From the NCBI RefSeq assembly GCF_014196515.1, contig NZ_JACIDV010000007.1, forward strand, positions 1 to 64,000: 64,000 bases of DNA, written 5' to 3'. The notes under the pieces are model-generated. The model was not told the DNA's origin. It did not search any database and was given only the letters and a program-made list of their open reading frames with translations. This stretch comes from Rhizobium skierniewicense (GTDB lineage Bacteria > Pseudomonadota > Alphaproteobacteria > Rhizobiales > Rhizobiaceae). Numbering within the stretch: the stretch's first letter is position 1; every line of letters starts with the position of its first letter. Both the position numbers and the translations under genes were made by a program. Positions 1-8,764 of this stretch are shown in pieces.

Positions 1-57
1 CATCTCGAGAGCCGTCTGTTCGGGAGCAGGTTTCTTCAACATGTCCCAATGAATCAT
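1..57 (-). CDS. Partial reading frame leaving the left edge, possibly an IS transposase N-terminus
   Basis: A reverse-strand frame opens with ATG at 57 and stays open to the edge, giving 19 codons that include MLKKPAPEQTALEM. This short peptide resembles, from memory, the start of IS1182-family transposases. The bases at 79-95 (a tttgtcagcagtctga run) resemble the terminal repeat of such elements. Only the N-terminus is visible, so the identity is a guess; it could be an unrelated conserved gene. Confidence 0.35.
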   Translation of the reverse strand, partial: MIHWDMLKKPAPEQTALEM

Positions 58-95
58 AACCCCCCCGATGTGACCAGGGGTTTGTCAGCAGTCTG

Positions 96-119
96 AAATG
101 GCCCCAGTCGGGGCCATTT
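96..119. terminator. Hairpin terminator between the edge gene and the PRC-barrel gene
   Basis: A perfect 10-bp stem (AAATGGCCCC / GGGGCCATTT) closes a 4-nt AGTC loop. On the plus strand it is followed by a run of T. It lies 10 bases beyond the stop of the reverse-strand PRC-barrel gene, which it could terminate, although the T-run read in that direction is only three bases. It may alternatively belong to the end of a putative IS. Confidence 0.6.
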
Positions 120-129
120 TTCGTTGATG

Positions 130-522
130 CTACATCCAGTATGGCGGGACGCCGTAGTAATCGTAGACCTTACGATCGTCGTTGCCGAAAAGGCTGTCAT
201 CATCGCGGTTTGCGAATTTGGGACCATTCTCGATCTGCTCTTTCGTAAGATCGATGCGATAGCCATCAAGCTCTTCGTCGTAATGCAGCTTTTCCCACGG
301 CAGTGGATAGTAGTCGTCTCCGATGCCGAGAAAGCCGCCAAAGCTCAGAACGGCGTAGGCGACACGGCCCCCGCGCTTTTCCAGAATGACGCGCTGAATC
401 GAGCCGATTTTCTTGCTGTCTGCACCGTAGACGCTCGTGCCTTCGACCTTGTCGCTGGCAATAAAACTTGGGGTATCCTTGACGTAAGGATCCTGACCGG
501 GCTGAGGGGTGTGATGTACCAT
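130..522 (-). CDS. PRC-barrel domain protein
   Basis: This 130-residue soluble protein carries one PRC-barrel domain. Residues about 20-95 contain the typical pattern of a conserved small residue-rich strand (KVEGTSVYGADSKKIGSIQ), an ILEKRGGRVAYAVLSFGGFLGIG block and the YYPLPWEKL end. PRC-barrel proteins of this size are common in Rhizobiales and are often linked to stress or envelope adaptation, but they have no defined enzymatic role. The start is well supported by a strong Shine-Dalgarno (AAAGGAGG) 8 bases upstream. No TM segment or signal peptide is seen. The family call is firm; the function is unknown. Confidence 0.85.
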   Translation of the reverse strand: MVHHTPQPGQDPYVKDTPSFIASDKVEGTSVYGADSKKIGSIQRVILEKRGGRVAYAVLSFGGFLGIGDDYYPLPWEKLHYDEELDGYRIDLTKEQIENGPKFANRDDDSLFGNDDRKVYDYYGVPPYWM

Positions 523-599
523 AACGTTTCCTCCTTTGCGTTATATTCGTTATGACTTGTAAATCCTCAGGCCGCGAAATCGTTCCGCCTTTTGTCCCC

Positions 600-881
600 T
601 TAATGCCAATCGAGCTTGTCCACCTCCTCGCGAAATGCAAAGCGCAGCAGATGGCTTTCGACCACCGATTTTGCTCGCTCCAGCTTTTCTTCGTCCGGTG
701 CCGTGATGGCGATCGTCAGACGATCGCTATGCGCATCGAGGCTGGCCTTGCCGAAATCGAATTCGCAGTCCCCGTGGGTTTCGGAGTAGCTGACCTCGAT
801 CTTGTGGGCAAAGTGTTTGAAAAGCTGGACGAGATATTGACTGCCATTTTCCGTTGCCAATTCAGATTGCGCTACCAGCAT
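600..881 (-). CDS. DUF2218 family protein, predicted iron-regulated
   Basis: This 93-residue protein matches the DUF2218 family in length and pattern: an N-terminal SELATENGSQYLVQLFKHFAHKI segment is followed by the acidic FDFGKASLDA core. DUF2218 genes are often found beside siderophore or iron transport genes, and the family is biochemically undefined. The start has a strong SD (AAAGGAGC) at good spacing. A perfect TGA-N9-TCA site lies 22-36 bases upstream. The gene follows fbpB on the same strand with a gap of about 90 bases. Family and context suggest a small cytoplasmic protein used in iron handling; that role is inference. Confidence 0.8.
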   Translation of the reverse strand: MLVAQSELATENGSQYLVQLFKHFAHKIEVSYSETHGDCEFDFGKASLDAHSDRLTIAITAPDEEKLERAKSVVESHLLRFAFREEVDKLDWH

Positions 882-902
882 GCTAGCTCCTTTGCATAAA
901 CA

Positions 903-917
903 TGATTTGATTTATCA
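903..917 (-). promoter_or_regulatory. RirA-type iron-responsive (IRO) box upstream of the DUF2218 gene
   Basis: The site reads TGA-TTTGATTTA-TCA and extends to a perfect 6-bp inverted repeat, CATGAT-N7-ATCATG (901-919). It fits the TGA-N9-TCA consensus known for the rhizobial iron regulator RirA. It is close to the start codon, where bound repressor would block transcription. Two more sites of the same form occur upstream of fbpA and fbpC. Confidence 0.65.
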
Positions 918-972
918 TGATTACTGCGGGAAGCGAGCTTTGACAAATGGAAAGTCCCTCACGGCGTCGCGG

Positions 973-2649
973 TCAAGCCCTGATACGTCCGACTCGCGCC
1001 AGCAGCATGACCGGCAAAATACCCACGATGACGATGGCCAACGCGGCGATCGACGCCTCCTCATAGGTGCCGCGTGCCGCCTCACCATACAGATGCGTGG
1101 CGAATGTCTCGAAGTTGAGCGGGCGCAGCAGCAGCGTCGCGGGCAATTCTTTCACGCAATCCACGAAAACGAGAAGGGCGGCTGCGGCTATCGCTGCCTT
1201 GGAAAGTGGCAGGTGGATGCTGCGGAAGGTTGCAGTCGAGGTGCGGCCTAGCGTGCGGGAGGCCTGATCGAGAGATAGGGGGATGCGGCTCAACCCCGCA
1301 TCGATCCCGCCCCCTGCAATGGTCAGGAAACGTGCCATATAGGCAAAGATCAGGGCAGAGCCGCTGCCGATCAGCAAAAGGCCGGTGGACACTCCGAACC
1401 ATTGCCGCATCGTCGCATCGACAAATCGATCGAACCCGCCAAGGGCGATCAGCACGCCGATGGCGATCACGGTTCCCGGTGCTGCATAGCCGACGGTTGC
1501 CAGGCTGAAAGACCAGCGCGAGACCTGACCCGGGACAAGCCGCATGGCGTAGGCGACCACCAGCCCTGCCACGATCGTTGCCATGGTCGCGACACCTGCA
1601 AACAGCACCGTGTTCATCGCCTCATCCGCAAACCGCTGCGATAGCCCGCTGAACTGAAATCGCTTCCATGCTTCCGTGACCAGATAGATCGCCGGGGCAA
1701 TGAAGCCGACCAGGATCGGCAGACCACCAAGCAAAAATGCAGCAGCAGCGCGCGCCCCTTGAAGACGCGCGGGGGTCAGGGCGGTGCTTTTTTGTGCCGA
1801 GCTGGAGTAACGCTGCCGGCGCCGCGCCCATCGTTCCATGGCAACCAGCGCGACGACCAGAAGCAACATGCACAGCGCAATCTGCGCTGCCCCCGGCAAA
1901 TCGGATTTGGTGACCCAGGTGGTATAGATGGACACGGTCAGCGTTCGCACGCCTAAAAACTCCGAGGCGCCGATATCGTTGAGCGCCTCCATCAGCGCGA
2001 GGCTGACGCCGACCGCGATGGCAGGGCGGGCAAGCGGCACCGCGACCTTGAGAAACAGCGCCCGCCTCGACGTGCCGAGCATACGCGCAGCATCGAGGAG
2101 GTTTCCAGCCTGCGTCAGAAACATCGCCCTGACCGGAATGTAAACATAGGGATACAACACGAAGCCGAGCAGGATGATGCAACCGGTCATCGAGCGGATA
2201 TCGGGCAACCGAAATTCGCGCGGACTGGAATATCCCAGGATCCAGCGCATCGCTCCCTGCACCGGCCCCAGCGGATGCAAAATATCCAGATAGGCGTAGG
2301 CGACGATATAGGTCGGCATGGCCAGCGGCAACAACAACGCCCACTCCAGGAGCTTTCGCCCGCGAAAATCATAGGCGCTGACAAGCCAGGCACTGGTTGT
2401 GCCGATAACCCCTGCCAGAACGCCGACACCGAGCAAAAGGATCAACGTTTCGGGAAGGGCCGTGGTCAGCACTGTATCGCGCAGATGCGCCCAAAGACCG
2501 TTCGATCCCTTGATCGCTTCCGATAGCAGCGCCAGCAAAGGCTGCATGGCCAGCGCGGCGATGACGCAGGACGTCAACAGCCACCAGAATGCAGAGTTTA
2601 TCCGCAGTCTGGGTCTGGACGAAATGGCTTTGGTGGTGCTGGCGTGCAT
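973..2649 (-). CDS. fbpB: Ferric iron ABC transporter permease (FbpB/AfuB type)
   Basis: This 558-residue, highly hydrophobic protein is a fused two-half binding-protein-dependent permease, the usual form for Fe3+ transporters (FbpB/SfuB). It has two sets of about six TM segments and two EAA-type cytoplasmic loops (for example LDAARMLGTSRRALFLKVAVPLARPA in the first half and DQASRTLGRTSTATFRSIHLPL in the second). It would form the inner-membrane channel for iron delivered by FbpA. I chose ATG at 2649 over an upstream GTG at 2718 because the GTG lies inside a 9-bp-stem hairpin (2702-2726). Gene order on this strand is fbpC, fbpA, fbpB. Confidence 0.88.
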   Translation of the reverse strand: MHASTTKAISSRPRLRINSAFWWLLTSCVIAALAMQPLLALLSEAIKGSNGLWAHLRDTVLTTALPETLILLLGVGVLAGVIGTTSAWLVSAYDFRGRKLLEWALLLPLAMPTYIVAYAYLDILHPLGPVQGAMRWILGYSSPREFRLPDIRSMTGCIILLGFVLYPYVYIPVRAMFLTQAGNLLDAARMLGTSRRALFLKVAVPLARPAIAVGVSLALMEALNDIGASEFLGVRTLTVSIYTTWVTKSDLPGAAQIALCMLLLVVALVAMERWARRRQRYSSSAQKSTALTPARLQGARAAAAFLLGGLPILVGFIAPAIYLVTEAWKRFQFSGLSQRFADEAMNTVLFAGVATMATIVAGLVVAYAMRLVPGQVSRWSFSLATVGYAAPGTVIAIGVLIALGGFDRFVDATMRQWFGVSTGLLLIGSGSALIFAYMARFLTIAGGGIDAGLSRIPLSLDQASRTLGRTSTATFRSIHLPLSKAAIAAAALLVFVDCVKELPATLLLRPLNFETFATHLYGEAARGTYEEASIAALAIVIVGILPVMLLARVGRIRA

Positions 2650-2701
2650 ACTGATCTTGGGGAATTGACCGTGCGAAAACACGGGTTGCTTGAAACAGGC
2701 A

Positions 2702-2726
2702 AGGCGCCCGCGTGACACGGGCGCCT
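2702..2726 (-). other. Intercistronic hairpin between fbpA and fbpB
   Basis: A perfect 9-bp stem (AGGCGCCCG / CGGGCGCCT) with a 7-nt loop lies 74 bases after the fbpA stop. It has no T-run, so it is more likely an mRNA-stability or attenuating structure than a full terminator. Such an element would make the binding protein more abundant than the permease, as is common in ABC operons. Confidence 0.6.
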
Positions 2727-2800
2727 GAGATCAAAGAGACCAAAGTCGCTGCTGTGGCCTGGACATCAACGCCCGTTCAAGGCGCTATGTCCCCTAGCCC

Positions 2801-3823
2801 TTAATTGTCGAAACCGACCTTGTCGACCAGTTGGCTGGCTTGCTTGCGATGAGATACGATTTCCGTCAGCGGCTTGGTATCGACTTTCAGGTCACCGAAA
2901 GAGGCAACGATCTTGTCGAGCGCCGCGCCCTTTTTAACCGGGTATTCGTAATTGGCTTCCGCATAGATCTTCTGGGCTTCATCGGAAACCAGATATTCCA
3001 GAAGCTTGACGGCCTCGGCCTTGTTCGGCGCGTTTTTGGCGACGGCTGCACCTGATACGTTCACCTGCGTGCCGCCATCCTTGAACGTTGGCAGGACGAC
3101 CTTGATGGCCTCGCCCCACTTGACCTGCTCTTCGCCACCCTTGCCGGAGCGCATCAGGCCGACATAATAGGAATTGGCAATGCCGATCTCGCAAATACCG
3201 CCGAGAATATCCTTGGCGACATCACGGTCACCGCCGCCAGCCTTGCGGGCCAGATTGTCTTTCACGCCTGCCAGCCACTTTTCGGTGGCTTCAGCACCGT
3301 GGTGAGCAATGTAATCTGCAAAAAGTGCGGTGTTGTAAGGGTGCTGGCCTGCGCGAATGCACACCTTGCCCTTCCATTTCGGGTCAGCGAGGTCTTCGTA
3401 GTTGAACGTCGCGACATCGACGTCTTTGGCTGCGTAAAGAACACGAGCACGCATGGACAGTGCAAACCAGTTGCCCTTGGCATCGCGCAGTTCGGCTGGA
3501 ATGGCCTTGGTGAGAACCTCGGATTCGACAGGCTGCGTCACACCCTTTTCAACCAGATCGACCAGATTTCCAGCATCGACCGTCATCAAAACGTCAGCGG
3601 GCGAGCTCGCACCTTCGCTCAAGACGCGCTCTGCCAGACCGTCCTTGAGGAATACGGAGTTAACTTTGACGCCGCTCTCCTTGGTGAAGGCATCCAGCAG
3701 CGGCTGCATCAGGGCCGGCTCGCGGGTCGTATAGATGTTCAGTTCCGCAGCATGTACCGCTCCGGCCGAAAAGGCCATGGTGCTAGCCAGAAGTGCAATT
3801 TTGGTGACGGTCAGTGATGTCAT
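2801..3823 (-). CDS. fbpA: Periplasmic ferric iron-binding protein (FbpA type)
   Basis: This is the extracellular solute-binding component (340 residues) of the Fe3+ ABC transporter. A cleavable signal peptide (KIALLASTMAFSAGAVHA) is followed by AELNIYTTREPALMQPLLDAF, typical of the FbpA/AfuA/FutA family. The C-terminal half has a paired Tyr segment (GIANSYYVGLM) that in this family ligates iron. The start at 3823 was chosen because the signal peptide begins there and a GGGA ribosome site precedes it; an upstream in-frame start at 3871 would add 16 residues and cover the operator. A RirA-type box lies 52-66 bases upstream. Confidence 0.9.
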   Translation of the reverse strand: MTSLTVTKIALLASTMAFSAGAVHAAELNIYTTREPALMQPLLDAFTKESGVKVNSVFLKDGLAERVLSEGASSPADVLMTVDAGNLVDLVEKGVTQPVESEVLTKAIPAELRDAKGNWFALSMRARVLYAAKDVDVATFNYEDLADPKWKGKVCIRAGQHPYNTALFADYIAHHGAEATEKWLAGVKDNLARKAGGGDRDVAKDILGGICEIGIANSYYVGLMRSGKGGEEQVKWGEAIKVVLPTFKDGGTQVNVSGAAVAKNAPNKAEAVKLLEYLVSDEAQKIYAEANYEYPVKKGAALDKIVASFGDLKVDTKPLTEIVSHRKQASQLVDKVGFDN

Positions 3824-3874
3824 GCCTATGTCCCTGTGACGTGAAAATGATGTCGGAACTGCATGCACCATACC

Positions 3875-3889
3875 TGATCGGATAAATCA
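3875..3889 (-). promoter_or_regulatory. RirA-type IRO box upstream of fbpA
   Basis: The site reads TGA-TCGGATAAA-TCA, with a TGAT-N7-ATCA palindrome. It lies between the fbpC stop (3972) and the fbpA start, so fbpA-fbpB can be controlled by iron independently of fbpC. It shares the TGATCG start and AAATCA end with the fbpC site. Confidence 0.65.
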
Positions 3890-3971
3890 AGTTATGCGCA
3901 CCCGGATTTCAGCGCGTTTCTCTCACTTTGAGTTGAATATAAGGGCTTTTTCCGGGTCTGAATTCAGATGT

Positions 3972-5024
3972 TCAATCTGAGGTAAAGGTCAGGACGGCCT
4001 CCTGCTCTACCAAAAGATTGACCTCCTCGACATCGAGAGGCATCCGGCGCATGCTGCGGACCCGCACGTCCTTCAGGAGGCCTTCCACGCTCACCGAAAC
4101 CTGTTCGATCTCGCCCATGAACACACGGTCGGTGATGCGCCCGCAAATTGCCGCGCTGGTCTTGAACGGAGATATGGTGATCGCGGCGGGACGAATATAG
4201 GCGAGGGCCTTCTCCCCTTCACGCAGATCGCCCTTATGGGCAAAGCGTCCGATCGGTGTTTCCAGGTGTCCGTTTCTGACGGTGCCTTCCACCTTGTTGA
4301 AGGAGCAGAAGAAATCTGCGGCATAACGGCTGACGGGATTGTCGTGCAACTCGTAGCCGGTGCCCGTCTGCACGATACGGCCTTCCTCCATCAGCACCAC
4401 GCGATCGCCCGCAGACAAAGCCTCTTCGGGGTCGTGCGTGACCATGATGGCGGTCGTTTTCAGGTCTCGCAGGAGGCTCAGCGTTTCTTCGCGCACGCTG
4501 TCACGAAGCCCGCGATCCAAATTGGAGAAAGGCTCGTCCATCAGCAGAATGTCAGGCTTGGGTGCCAAGGCACGCGCCAGCGCCACACGTTGCTGCTCAC
4601 CGCCGGAAAGCGTATGCGGATAGCGCCTGGCCAGATCCGCCAGTCGGACATGCTCGATCATCTCGATAGCACGCGCCCGCGCCTGATGTTTGGGCTGCCC
4701 TTTCAGGCCGAAAAGAACATTCTGCTCGACCGTCAAATGCGGAAACAGCGCATAGTCCTGAAACACAAAACCGATACGCCGCTTTTCAGGCTCCATGAAG
4801 GTCGTCGGCCCGGCAATTTCGCGCCCGTTCATCATGATACAACCGGCATCGGGCGTTTCGACACCTGCAATCATGCGCAACAGGGTGGACTTTCCGCAGC
4901 CTGAACGACCAACAAGGCAGATGATCTCGCCGCGCATGACCGTCAGGTCGATACCCTCGAGCACATCCACATCGCCAAAGCGCTTTCCGATGGTGCTGAG
5001 GTGGAGAGCGGCGGTCTCTGGCAT
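3972..5024 (-). CDS. fbpC: Ferric iron ABC transporter ATP-binding protein (FbpC type)
   Basis: This 350-residue ABC ATPase powers iron import through FbpB. Walker A is GRSGCGKST at residues 39-47, the signature is LSGGEQQRVALARAL near residue 140, Walker B is ILLMDEPFSNLD, and the H-loop is TAIMVTHDPEEAL. A C-terminal regulatory region of about 110 residues follows, as in the FbpC/PotA class. ATG 5024 is preferred over 5093 because the domain begins right after it, a GGAA site precedes it, and the longer form would cover the operator at 5059-5073. The neighbouring fbpA and fbpB genes fix the substrate as iron rather than spermidine or sulfate. Confidence 0.88.
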   Translation of the reverse strand: MPETAALHLSTIGKRFGDVDVLEGIDLTVMRGEIICLVGRSGCGKSTLLRMIAGVETPDAGCIMMNGREIAGPTTFMEPEKRRIGFVFQDYALFPHLTVEQNVLFGLKGQPKHQARARAIEMIEHVRLADLARRYPHTLSGGEQQRVALARALAPKPDILLMDEPFSNLDRGLRDSVREETLSLLRDLKTTAIMVTHDPEEALSAGDRVVLMEEGRIVQTGTGYELHDNPVSRYAADFFCSFNKVEGTVRNGHLETPIGRFAHKGDLREGEKALAYIRPAAITISPFKTSAAICGRITDRVFMGEIEQVSVSVEGLLKDVRVRSMRRMPLDVEEVNLLVEQEAVLTFTSD

Positions 5025-5058
5025 GTCAGGGTTCCGTGTTTTTCTGATGCGGTTTTGT

Positions 5059-5073
5059 TGATCGCTCAAATCA
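5059..5073 (-). promoter_or_regulatory. RirA-type IRO box upstream of fbpC
   Basis: The site reads TGA-TCGCTCAAA-TCA and lies 35-49 bases upstream of the fbpC start. It has the TGAT-N7-ATCA arms seen at the fbpA site. Finding it in front of fbpC, with others in front of fbpA and DUF2218, makes a chance match less likely. Confidence 0.65.
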
Positions 5074-5138
5074 GGATTAAAGTCAAAAACCAAACATGAT
5101 GTCCCCAGCAGGCATCCCGGATTTGGCCGGCGCGATAG

Positions 5139-5154
5139 TTGACGTTTACGTTAG
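5139..5154 (+). promoter_or_regulatory. Candidate fadD promoter/operator with ACGTTTACGT repeat
   Basis: The sequence TTGACGTTTACGTTAG contains a good -35 hexamer (TTGACG) and a repeated ACGT half-site (ACGTTTACGT). From memory, motifs of this form are bound by LiuR-type MerR regulators of fatty-acid and branched-chain amino-acid degradation in proteobacteria. A weak -10 (TACGCT) follows 17 bases downstream. It is 140 bases before the fadD start. The regulator assignment is tentative. Confidence 0.35.
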
Positions 5155-5293
5155 AGTTAAATACGCTGATGTGAGTGGATGGTTTTGGAGGCTTCATCTA
5201 CAGTTGCAATCATAGGTGCATCATCACGCCGAGGAGCTGGCAGGGATGACCGCACGTTGCAGTGATTGCAAATGCCAGCATGGGAGGACGGAT

Positions 5294-7006
5294 ATGAGCG
5301 ACGTGAGTTTTAGCCGCCAGGAAACGGATAGTCTGCCGCGACCCTGGCTTGCATCCTATCCGCAAGGCGTGCCTGCGGAGATTCCCGACCTTGGTAATTC
5401 CTCCCTTGCAGAGCTGCTGGAAAAAAGCTGCGAACGCTATGCCGATCGCAAGGCATTTTCCTCCATGGGCAAGTCCCTGACCTATCGCCAGCTGGAAGAA
5501 CAGACCCGCCGCGTCGGTGCTTGGTTGCAACAGTTGGGCTTGCAAAAGGGTGACCGCGTTGCGGTCATGATGCCCAACATTCTCCAGAACCCGGTTGCGA
5601 CCTACGCTATTCTGCGCGCAGGATTGGTCGTGGTGAACGTCAACCCTCTCTATACGCCCCGCGAGTTGGAACACCAGCTGAAAGATTCCGGCGCCAAAGC
5701 GCTGTTCGTGCTCGAAAACTTCGCCCATGTCGCCCAACAGGCGTTGCCGAAGACGGATGTGAAGCATGTCGTCGTGGCGTCCATGGGCGATCTGCTGGGC
5801 CTCAAGGGCCACATCGTCAATCTCGTCGTGCGCAAGGTCAAGAAGATGGTTCCGGCCTATGCGCTGCCGCAGGCCGTCACCTACAAGGCTATGCTCGCGC
5901 AATCGCGCCAGATGGAATTGAAACCGACCGATATCGGCCTCAACGACGTGGCCTTCCTGCAATATACCGGTGGTACGACGGGTGTTTCCAAGGGTGCTGT
6001 GCTCACCAACGCCAATCTTCTGGCCAACAAAAGCCAGATCGCGCTGTGGATGGAACCCGGCTTCGTCAACAGGACCCGACCAGAGGTCTTGAACTTCGTG
6101 TGTGCCCTGCCCCTTTACCACATTTTTGCTTTGACGGTGAATTCGCTGATGGGCATTGCGCTGGGTGGTCACAATCTGCTGATCGCCAATCCACGCGACA
6201 TTCCCGGCTTCGTCAAGGAGCTGGCAGGTTACAAGCCTCACATCTTCCCCGGTATCAACACGCTGTTCAATGCGCTCCTGAACAATGAGGAATTTCGCAA
6301 GCTCGATCTCTCGTCGCTGGTTCTTGTCATGGGCGGCGGAATGGCAGTACAGCGACCGATTGCGGAACGTTGGGCCTCTGTGACAGGCACCCATATCTGC
6401 GAAGGTTACGGTCTGTCCGAAACGTCGCCAGTTGCCACGGTCAACCCGCTCGGGGTGCCGGATTTCAGCGGCACGATCGGGCTTCCCATGCCTTCGACCG
6501 ATATCGACATTCGCGACGATGACGGCAACAGTCTGCCGCTTGGTGAGGTGGGCGAGATTTGCATCCGCGGCCCTCAGGTCATGGCTGGTTACTGGCAGCG
6601 CGACGATGAAACCGCAAAGGTCATGACACCGGACGGCTTCTTCCGATCCGGCGACATTGGGTTTCTGGACAACCGTGGCTATACGAAGATCGTCGATCGC
6701 AAGAAGGATATGATCCTCGTGTCCGGGTTCAATGTCTATCCGAACGAGATCGAAGAGGTGGCCGCGGCCCATCCCGGTGTACAGGAATGTGCCGCCGTGG
6801 GGATTAACGACGAACATTCCGGCGAAGCGGTAAAGCTTTACGTTGTTAAAAAGGATGCCAGCCTCACCGCTGACGATCTGAAGGCATTCTGCGCAAAAAG
6901 CCTGACCAACTACAAGCGGCCCAAGCATATCGAGTTCCTGACGGAACTGCCAAAGACCAATGTCGGCAAGATCCTGCGGCGTGAACTTCGAAAGCTGGCT
7001 AACTGA
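5294..7006 (+). CDS. fadD: Long-chain fatty acid-CoA ligase
   Basis: This 570-residue adenylate-forming enzyme activates fatty acids with ATP and CoA for beta-oxidation or lipid synthesis. It has the P-loop-like motif LQYTGGTTGVSKGAVLTN, the GYGLSETSP motif, and the hinge/linker motif GWFRSGD-like DGFFRSGDIGFLD followed by GYTKIVDRKKDMILVSGFNVYP, and it ends with the catalytic Lys in KTNVGKILRRELR. ATG 5294 was chosen because GGGAGG sits 6 bases upstream and the canonical FadD N-terminus (RPWLASYPQGVPAEI) follows; the longer reading has no ribosome site. It is divergent from fbpC and lies at the membrane-cytosol boundary. The call is firm. Confidence 0.92.
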   Translation: MSDVSFSRQETDSLPRPWLASYPQGVPAEIPDLGNSSLAELLEKSCERYADRKAFSSMGKSLTYRQLEEQTRRVGAWLQQLGLQKGDRVAVMMPNILQNPVATYAILRAGLVVVNVNPLYTPRELEHQLKDSGAKALFVLENFAHVAQQALPKTDVKHVVVASMGDLLGLKGHIVNLVVRKVKKMVPAYALPQAVTYKAMLAQSRQMELKPTDIGLNDVAFLQYTGGTTGVSKGAVLTNANLLANKSQIALWMEPGFVNRTRPEVLNFVCALPLYHIFALTVNSLMGIALGGHNLLIANPRDIPGFVKELAGYKPHIFPGINTLFNALLNNEEFRKLDLSSLVLVMGGGMAVQRPIAERWASVTGTHICEGYGLSETSPVATVNPLGVPDFSGTIGLPMPSTDIDIRDDDGNSLPLGEVGEICIRGPQVMAGYWQRDDETAKVMTPDGFFRSGDIGFLDNRGYTKIVDRKKDMILVSGFNVYPNEIEEVAAAHPGVQECAAVGINDEHSGEAVKLYVVKKDASLTADDLKAFCAKSLTNYKRPKHIEFLTELPKTNVGKILRRELRKLAN

Positions 7007-7024
7007 TTGGTGCACTTCACGATA

Positions 7025-7039
7025 TTTCAATCGATTTAG
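7025..7039 (+). promoter_or_regulatory. LacI-type operator candidate upstream of pgi
   Basis: On the minus strand the site reads CTAAATCGATTGAAA. It matches 14 of 15 bases with the palindrome upstream of the fructokinase gene (12366-12380). It has the central CG typical of LacI-family operators. A related block (GATTTAGCCCGAT) follows at 7052-7065. The site is 75-89 bases before the pgi start. Confidence 0.5.
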
Positions 7040-7113
7040 CCGATCTCGCCTTGATTTAGCCCGATGAAAAAGAATAGCTTCCTCATCCTTTCCCGGAGCA
7101 TGAGGAGCATTCC

Positions 7114-8739
7114 ATGCAGGCCATCGTCGAAAACCTGAAATCCACCGCCGCCAAAACTGCGGCCACCGATCTTCGCGCCGCATTTGCCGCCAACGCCAAC
7201 CGTTTCGAGCAGTTCAGCGTCCGCTTCGATGACCTGTTGATGGATTTTTCCAAATGCGCGGTGAATGACGAGGTTCTCGCGCTTCTCGAAAAGCTTGCCG
7301 TCGAGGGCGGCGTCCAGAAGAAGCGCGATGAAATGTTCTCCGGCAAAGAGATCAACTTCACCGAGGGACGCGCCGTGCTGCACACTGCACTACGCAACCG
7401 CTCCAACGCACCTGTCATGGTCGACGGCAAGGATGTGATGCCGGATGTGAACGGCGTTCTCGCTGCCATGGGCAAATTTGCCGATGCCATCCGCTCCGGC
7501 ACGCTCAAGGGTGCAACGGGCAAAAAAATCACCGATGTCGTCAATATCGGCATTGGCGGCTCGGATCTTGGTCCTGTTATGGCCACCCTGGCACTGGCTC
7601 CGTTCCATGACGGCCCCCGCGCCCATTTCGTCTCCAACATCGATGGCGCGCACATTGCCGATACGCTGAAGCAGATCGAGCCGGAAACCACGCTCTTCAT
7701 CATCGCATCCAAGACCTTCACGACCATCGAGACGATGACCAATGCCGCGACGGCCCGCGCGTTCATTGCCGATGCGTTGGGCGAAGACGCTGTGAAGCAT
7801 CATTTCTGCGCCGTCTCCACCGCATTGGACAAGGTTGCCAAATTCGGTATCGACAGCGACCGGGTCTTCGGCTTCTGGGATTGGGTTGGCGGTCGTTATT
7901 CCATCTGGTCGGCCATTGGTCTGCCGCTCATGATCGCTGTTGGTCCAGAGAATTTCGGAAAATTCCTCGATGGCGCCCATGCCATGGATACGCATTTCCG
8001 CGAGGCGCCCGTGCGCCAGAACCTGCCGATGCTGCTCGGGCTTATCGGCTTTTATCACCGCAATGTGCTGGATTACCCGACACGCGCCATCCTGCCCTAC
8101 GACCAGCGCCTGTCTCGCTTCCCGGCCTATCTGCAACAACTGGATATGGAATCCAACGGCAAGGGCGTTACCATCGACGGCACCCCTGTCGAAGGCCAGT
8201 CCGGCCCGGTGGTCTGGGGCGAGCCCGGCACCAACGGTCAGCATGCTTTTTACCAGCTGATCCATCAGGGCACGAGCGTCATTCCTGCCGAGTTCATGAT
8301 TGCCGCCAACGGCTTCGAGCCGAACCTGCGCCACCAGCACCAGTTGCTCATCGCCAATTGCCTTGCGCAATCGGAAGCGCTGATGAAGGGCCGCACACTT
8401 GCCGAGGCCAAGGAGCAACTGACCTCGAAGGGCATGGACGACAGGAAAGCCGACTTCATCGCCCCGCACCGCGTCTTCACCGGCAACCGCCCGTCGATCA
8501 CCTTCGTCTACGACAAGCTGACACCCTTCGCGCTCGGTCGCCTCATCGCGCTTTACGAACACCGCGTCTTTGTGGAAGGTGTCCTCTTCCGCATCAATTC
8601 CTTCGACCAGTGGGGCGTGGAACTGGGCAAGGAACTCGCGACGGGTCTGCTGCCAGTGGTGGAAGGCAAGGAAAGCACCGATGGCCACGACAGCTCGACA
8701 CAGGGCCTCGTCAAAGCGCTGTCCGGCCTGACAAAGTAA
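7114..8739 (+). CDS. pgi: Glucose-6-phosphate isomerase
   Basis: This 541-residue protein interconverts glucose-6-phosphate and fructose-6-phosphate in the cytosol. The two family signatures are visible: [13 protein letters not shown] near residue 150 and [18 protein letters not shown] near residue 250. The C-terminal catalytic segments [19 protein letters not shown] and the [12 protein letters not shown] end are also intact. Length is normal for bacterial Pgi. A GAGGAG ribosome site precedes ATG. A strong terminator follows at 8765-8792. In rhizobia the enzyme mainly feeds hexoses into the Entner-Doudoroff route and polysaccharide precursors. A shared operator suggests co-control with the fructokinase at 11.4 kb. 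Confidence 0.96.
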   Translation: MQAIVENLKSTAAKTAATDLRAAFAANANRFEQFSVRFDDLLMDFSKCAVNDEVLALLEKLAVEGGVQKKRDEMFSGKEINFTEGRAVLHTALRNRSNAPVMVDGKDVMPDVNGVLAAMGKFADAIRSGTLKGATGKKITDVVNIGIGGSDLGPVMATLALAPFHDGPRAHFVSNIDGAHIADTLKQIEPETTLFIIASKTFTTIETMTNAATARAFIADALGEDAVKHHFCAVSTALDKVAKFGIDSDRVFGFWDWVGGRYSIWSAIGLPLMIAVGPENFGKFLDGAHAMDTHFREAPVRQNLPMLLGLIGFYHRNVLDYPTRAILPYDQRLSRFPAYLQQLDMESNGKGVTIDGTPVEGQSGPVVWGEPGTNGQHAFYQLIHQGTSVIPAEFMIAANGFEPNLRHQHQLLIANCLAQSEALMKGRTLAEAKEQLTSKGMDDRKADFIAPHRVFTGNRPSITFVYDKLTPFALGRLIALYEHRVFVEGVLFRINSFDQWGVELGKELATGLLPVVEGKESTDGHDSSTQGLVKALSGLTK

Positions 8740-8764
8740 GCACGTCAAGCGGCCTCACATAGCG

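Noticed and set aside
5210..7183. Long 657-residue reverse frame opposite fadD
   Set aside because: It is the antisense shadow of a clear FadD gene; high GC gives long open antisense frames, and it has no domain, ribosome site or start support.
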